Source: Candidatus Colimorpha enterica (GTDB lineage: Bacteria; Bacillota; Clostridia; Oscillospirales; CAG-272). Taken from it: DNA of 7,980 nucleotides. The stretch spans positions 1 through 7,980 of the forward strand of contig FR891083.1 in assembly GCA_000433515.1 (NCBI GenBank), read 5' to 3'. How positions within the stretch are numbered: position 1 is the first letter of the stretch; every line of letters begins with the position of its first letter. The notes below the pieces were generated by a model. The model was not told the DNA's origin, searched no databases, and saw only the letters and a program-made list of their open reading frames with translations. The position numbers and the translations under genes were made by a program. This document shows positions 5,741-7,980 of this stretch, in pieces.

Positions 5741-7101
5741 TCCGCACCGCAGCCGGAAAGTTCGCCTCGGCGGTGAAGAACCACCGGATGCTCGAAGGGA
5801 GAAAAACAGCTGTCGTCGGTTTTTCCGGCGGGGCGGATTCGGCGCTGCTTCTTGTCATGATGGTGGAAGTGCTCGGAACCGGAAATGTCCTTGCGCTTCA
5901 TGTCAATCACATGATACGCGGAGAGGAAGCCGACCGTGACGAAAAATTCTGCCGGGATTTCTGCAGTGAAAGAGGCATTCCCTTCCGTGCCGTACGGGTC
6001 GATATTCCGATGCTTGCAAAAGAGCGCGGGACGGGTCTTGAGGAGACGGCGCGGAACGAGAGATACCGCATTTTCGCCGTGGCAATGCGGGAGGGATATG
6101 ACTGCACGGCAACCGCCCACAACGCCTCCGACAATGCCGAAACGGTGCTTTTCAACCTCATCCGCGGTGCCGGGGCAAACGGCCTTTCGGGGATTCCTCC
6201 GGTGCGCGGAAGCATCATAAGACCGCTTATCCTATGCACAAAGGACGAGATCGTCAGTGAGTGCGGACGTCGCGGGATTCCCTTCGTCTTCGATTCGACG
6301 AACGACGACACCGATTACACGAGGAATTTCATCCGGCACAGGATCGTTCCGCTGGCAAAGGAAATAAATCCGGCATTTGAGGATGCTGTTTCGTCGTCAT
6401 CGGAGATCCTTCGGCGGGACAGAGCACATTTCGATTCGCTTTCGTCGCAATACTCTCTTTCGTCGGGAAGAAAAATCCTTTCGTCGCTTGATGACGCGGT
6501 GCTTTCACGGGTATTGCTCGATTCTCTGCGCAATGCCGGGATTTCCCCCGATTCGGAGCACATCACAAATGCGGCGGAAATGATAAGATCGGAAAAAGTC
6601 CGCTCTTCCCTGTCGCTTCCCGGAGGAGTTTTCTCTATCGACCGCGATAACCTTCGCGCCGGATTTCCGGATACTCCCGACGGAACCGTGCCATCGGTTC
6701 TCTGCGAGGGCGTGACCGTTCTTTCCGAGGACACTGCCGCGGTATTCGTCCGGAGCTCCGCCGATTCCTCAAAATATATAAATCCCCTCAAAAATATTTA
6801 CAAATTATCAATACACGTTTCGGCTGACTCTGCTAAAATTAATGATGTCGTATCGGCAAGGGAAAGACGTCCCGGCGACAGATATCCGTTCGGCGGTATG
6901 ACACGAAACGTAAAAAAGCTGCTTCAGTCAACAAAATTACCGCTTGAAACAAGGCGTTTTCTCCCGGTTTTCACGGTCGGAGACGAGATAATCTGGCTTC
7001 CCGGCTTCCCGGTAAGCGACAGATTCCGCCCCTGCGGAGATCAGGTTGCCGAACTGTGGTTTTTCAGCGAAAAAAATTCTGACAGCAGCCGAAAGGAATA
7101 A
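5737..7101 (+). CDS. tilS: tRNA(Ile)-lysidine synthetase TilS
   Basis: TilS attaches lysine to C34 of the CAU-anticodon tRNA-Ile using ATP, making lysidine so that the tRNA decodes AUA and is charged with isoleucine. It is normally essential. The 454-residue protein has the N-terminal PP-loop SGGADS (30-35), then VNHMIRGEEADRDE (57-70) and TAHNASDNAETVLFNLIRG (125-143) lining the active site. DSTNDDTDYTRNFIRHRIVP (186-205) follows. The middle substrate-binding domain is variable. The C-terminal domain carries RERRPGDRYPFGG (375-387) and the LPVFTVGDEIIWLPG segment (409-423). Domain order and length are normal. The start is a GTG in a GTGA overlap with the dnaB stop; GGAGG at 5728-5732 lies 4 nt upstream inside the dnaB end, so the two genes are probably translationally coupled. 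An AT-rich patch (about 6770-6850) falls in the linker before the C-terminal domain. hpt follows after 8 nt. Confidence 0.96.
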   Translation: MIRTAAGKFASAVKNHRMLEGRKTAVVGFSGGADSALLLVMMVEVLGTGNVLALHVNHMIRGEEADRDEKFCRDFCSERGIPFRAVRVDIPMLAKERGTGLEETARNERYRIFAVAMREGYDCTATAHNASDNAETVLFNLIRGAGANGLSGIPPVRGSIIRPLILCTKDEIVSECGRRGIPFVFDSTNDDTDYTRNFIRHRIVPLAKEINPAFEDAVSSSSEILRRDRAHFDSLSSQYSLSSGRKILSSLDDAVLSRVLLDSLRNAGISPDSEHITNAAEMIRSEKVRSSLSLPGGVFSIDRDNLRAGFPDTPDGTVPSVLCEGVTVLSEDTAAVFVRSSADSSKYINPLKNIYKLSIHVSADSAKINDVVSARERRPGDRYPFGGMTRNVKKLLQSTKLPLETRRFLPVFTVGDEIIWLPGFPVSDRFRPCGDQVAELWFFSEKNSDSSRKE

Positions 7102-7109
7102 TATCATCA

Positions 7110-7673
7110 ATGGCAAAGAAGAATATCAAGGATGACATCGAGAAAATACTGATCAGCGGGGACGAAATCGAAGAGATCGTCGGCCGCATCTCGGCAAATG
7201 TTGACGATTACTACCGCGACAGGGACTCAAGACTTCTTCTCCTCGGTATCCTCAAGGGCTCGGTCGTCTTCATGGGCGAGCTTATGAAGAAGATCACCGT
7301 TCCGGTCGAAATCGATTTCATGAAGGTTTCGTCCTACGGAGGAGGAACGTCGTCAAGCGGGTCGATCAATATAATCCTTGACCTTTACAGAAAAGACCTT
7401 TCAAATACCGACATCCTGATCGTCGAGGACATAATCGACAGCGGAAAGACGCTTTCGTATCTTGTCGATTATCTCAAGCTGAAGGGTGCGAAAAGCGTAA
7501 AAACCTGCACTCTGCTCGATAAGCCCGACCGGCGTGAGGTCGATTTCAATGCCGACTGGGTCGGTGCCGTCATCCCGAACGAGTTCGTGGTGGGCTACGG
7601 TCTTGATTACGACGAAAAATACCGTGCGCTCCCGTTTGTGGGGGTTCTGAAGCCGGAAGTATACAATAACTAA
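7110..7673 (+). CDS. hpt: Hypoxanthine phosphoribosyltransferase
   Basis: Hpt salvages hypoxanthine, and usually guanine, by joining it to PRPP to form IMP or GMP in the cytoplasm. In Firmicutes this enzyme is a known target of (p)ppGpp inhibition. The 187-residue protein shows the PRPP loop VEDIIDSGKT (105-114), with the acidic pair E106-D107 and the catalytic-type Asp D110. GILKGSVVFMGEL (46-58) contributes to pyrophosphate binding. The flexible loop region SSYGGGTSSSG lies at 74-84. The C-terminal block includes DKPDRR (137-142) and FVVGYGLDYDEKYRALP (159-175). Length is typical. The SD AAAGGA at 7092-7097 overlaps the end of tilS, 12 nt before the ATG, a slightly long but usable spacing. 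Position between tilS and ftsH is the classic Gram-positive order. Confidence 0.97.
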   Translation: MAKKNIKDDIEKILISGDEIEEIVGRISANVDDYYRDRDSRLLLLGILKGSVVFMGELMKKITVPVEIDFMKVSSYGGGTSSSGSINIILDLYRKDLSNTDILIVEDIIDSGKTLSYLVDYLKLKGAKSVKTCTLLDKPDRREVDFNADWVGAVIPNEFVVGYGLDYDEKYRALPFVGVLKPEVYNN

Positions 7674-7683
7674 CTTTTAATAC

Positions 7684-7719
7684 AGAGAGGATGCCCCCGC
7701 TTGCGGTGGGTAAAACGAC
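7684..7719 (+). promoter_or_regulatory. Distant SD and intervening hairpin before ftsH
   Basis: The best SD before ftsH is AGAGAGGA at 7684-7691, about 28 nt from the ATG at 7720. The gap contains a GC-rich hairpin: CCC (7694-7696) pairs with GGG (7708-7710) and CCG (7697-7699) with CGG (7704-7706), with T7707 bulged and loop CTTG (7700-7703). A CUUG loop closed by G-C is a known stable RNA tetraloop. After it come nine nt (TAAAACGAC) before the ATG, so a folded hairpin would leave about 12 nt effective spacing. An in-frame TAA at 7711-7713 rules out an upstream start for ftsH. The fold is predicted by eye; its role is inferred. Confidence 0.45.
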
Positions 7720-7723
7720 ATGA
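7691..7723 (+). other. Candidate 11-codon leader ORF overlapping the ftsH start
   Basis: ATG at 7691 opens a short frame encoding MPPLAVGKTT whose TGA (7721-7723) overlaps the ftsH ATG as ATGA, the classic coupling arrangement. Against it, the SD AGAGAGG directly abuts this ATG with no spacer, and the codons form the hairpin described for the same region. It could be a real coupling leader or a by-product of the hairpin sequence. I lean toward the latter. Confidence 0.15.
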
Positions 7724-7980
7724 AGAAGAATTACAAGCTGGCAATATTCTATACCGTCCTGACCGTCGGTATAATCCTGTCGCTCTGGCTGATGTTCAGA
7801 AGCATCAACACTGCCGACAGCATTGTTTACAGCGACCTTGTGGAAATGTTCACCAACAAAGAGGTGAAGTCCTTTGAGGTCGACAAAAACAACCGCGTGG
7901 TCATCGCGAAGAAAGACGGAAAGGTCGTTCAGTATCAGCTCAGGGATCCGGCCGTTTTCCTCAATGCGGGCGACGCAGTG
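7720..7980 (+). CDS. ftsH: ATP-dependent zinc metalloprotease FtsH, N-terminal part
   Basis: FtsH is a membrane-bound AAA+ zinc protease that degrades misassembled membrane proteins and selected regulators. Only the first 87 codons are in the window. A basic start (MKKNYK) leads into a membrane span at about 7-26, followed by the extracytoplasmic domain from about 30 on. IVYSDLVEMFTNKEVKSFEV (35-54) matches the conserved Y-S-x-L/F...V-x-S-x-E opening of that domain, and KKDGKVVQYQLRDP continues it. The second membrane span, AAA+ module and HExxH zinc site lie beyond the edge. The identification is strengthened by the position right after tilS-hpt. The gene is 46 nt behind hpt, and no consensus promoter is obvious in the gap. 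The start is fixed by the in-frame stop at 7711-7713. Confidence 0.9.
   Translation, partial: MKKNYKLAIFYTVLTVGIILSLWLMFRSINTADSIVYSDLVEMFTNKEVKSFEVDKNNRVVIAKKDGKVVQYQLRDPAVFLNAGDAV

Noticed and set aside
6770..6850. AT-rich patch inside tilS with ATA/TTA codons and -35/-10-like hexamers
   Set aside because: The hexamers TTTACA and TAAAAT are about 31 nt apart, which is not promoter spacing. The patch falls in the linker before the TilS C-terminal domain, where composition is loosely constrained, and the reading frame is intact.

Overview
The window looks like chromosomal core DNA of a low-to-mid GC Gram-positive bacterium, most likely a clostridial Bacillota (an Oscillospiraceae/Ruminococcaceae-like gut lineage is my guess, from gene order and protein style only). 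The support is: the YybS-like/GdpP/bL9/DnaB gene order known from Bacillus and Clostridia, the TilS/Hpt/FtsH order typical of the same phylum, purine-rich Shine-Dalgarno (SD) sites, and consensus sigma-A-type promoters. I see no phage, transposon, CRISPR, rRNA or tRNA sequence.

Layout. Positions 1-552 hold a minus-strand unit: a small flavin reductase family protein followed closely by the first ten codons of another gene that leaves the window. Positions 553-805 are a divergent promoter region with a strong promoter on each strand and two short dyads. From 806 to the right edge everything reads rightward with small gaps or overlaps, consistent with one long operon: a polytopic membrane protein of the DUF2232/YybS type, the membrane c-di-AMP phosphodiesterase GdpP, ribosomal protein bL9 (rplI), replicative helicase DnaB, tRNA-Ile lysidine synthetase TilS (GTGA overlap with dnaB), hypoxanthine phosphoribosyltransferase Hpt, and the first 87 codons of the membrane protease FtsH.

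How they fit together. The genes are housekeeping: second-messenger turnover at the membrane (GdpP), translation (bL9, TilS), replication (DnaB), purine salvage (Hpt) and membrane protein quality control (FtsH). The notable organisational point is that two blocks kept separate in Bacillus subtilis (yybS-gdpP-rplI-dnaB and tilS-hpt-ftsH) are fused here at an overlapping stop/start.

The window is mostly ordinary, and I do not see an undescribed system in the gene content. The least explained signals are in translation initiation. Two genes, gdpP and ftsH, have their only good SD about 30 nt from the ATG, with a GC-rich hairpin filling the gap. The ftsH leader also contains an 11-codon ORF ending in an ATGA overlap. 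The gene before gdpP ends in a nine-A run, and the +1 slipped frame stays open until one base before the gdpP ATG. These are hypotheses from sequence only.
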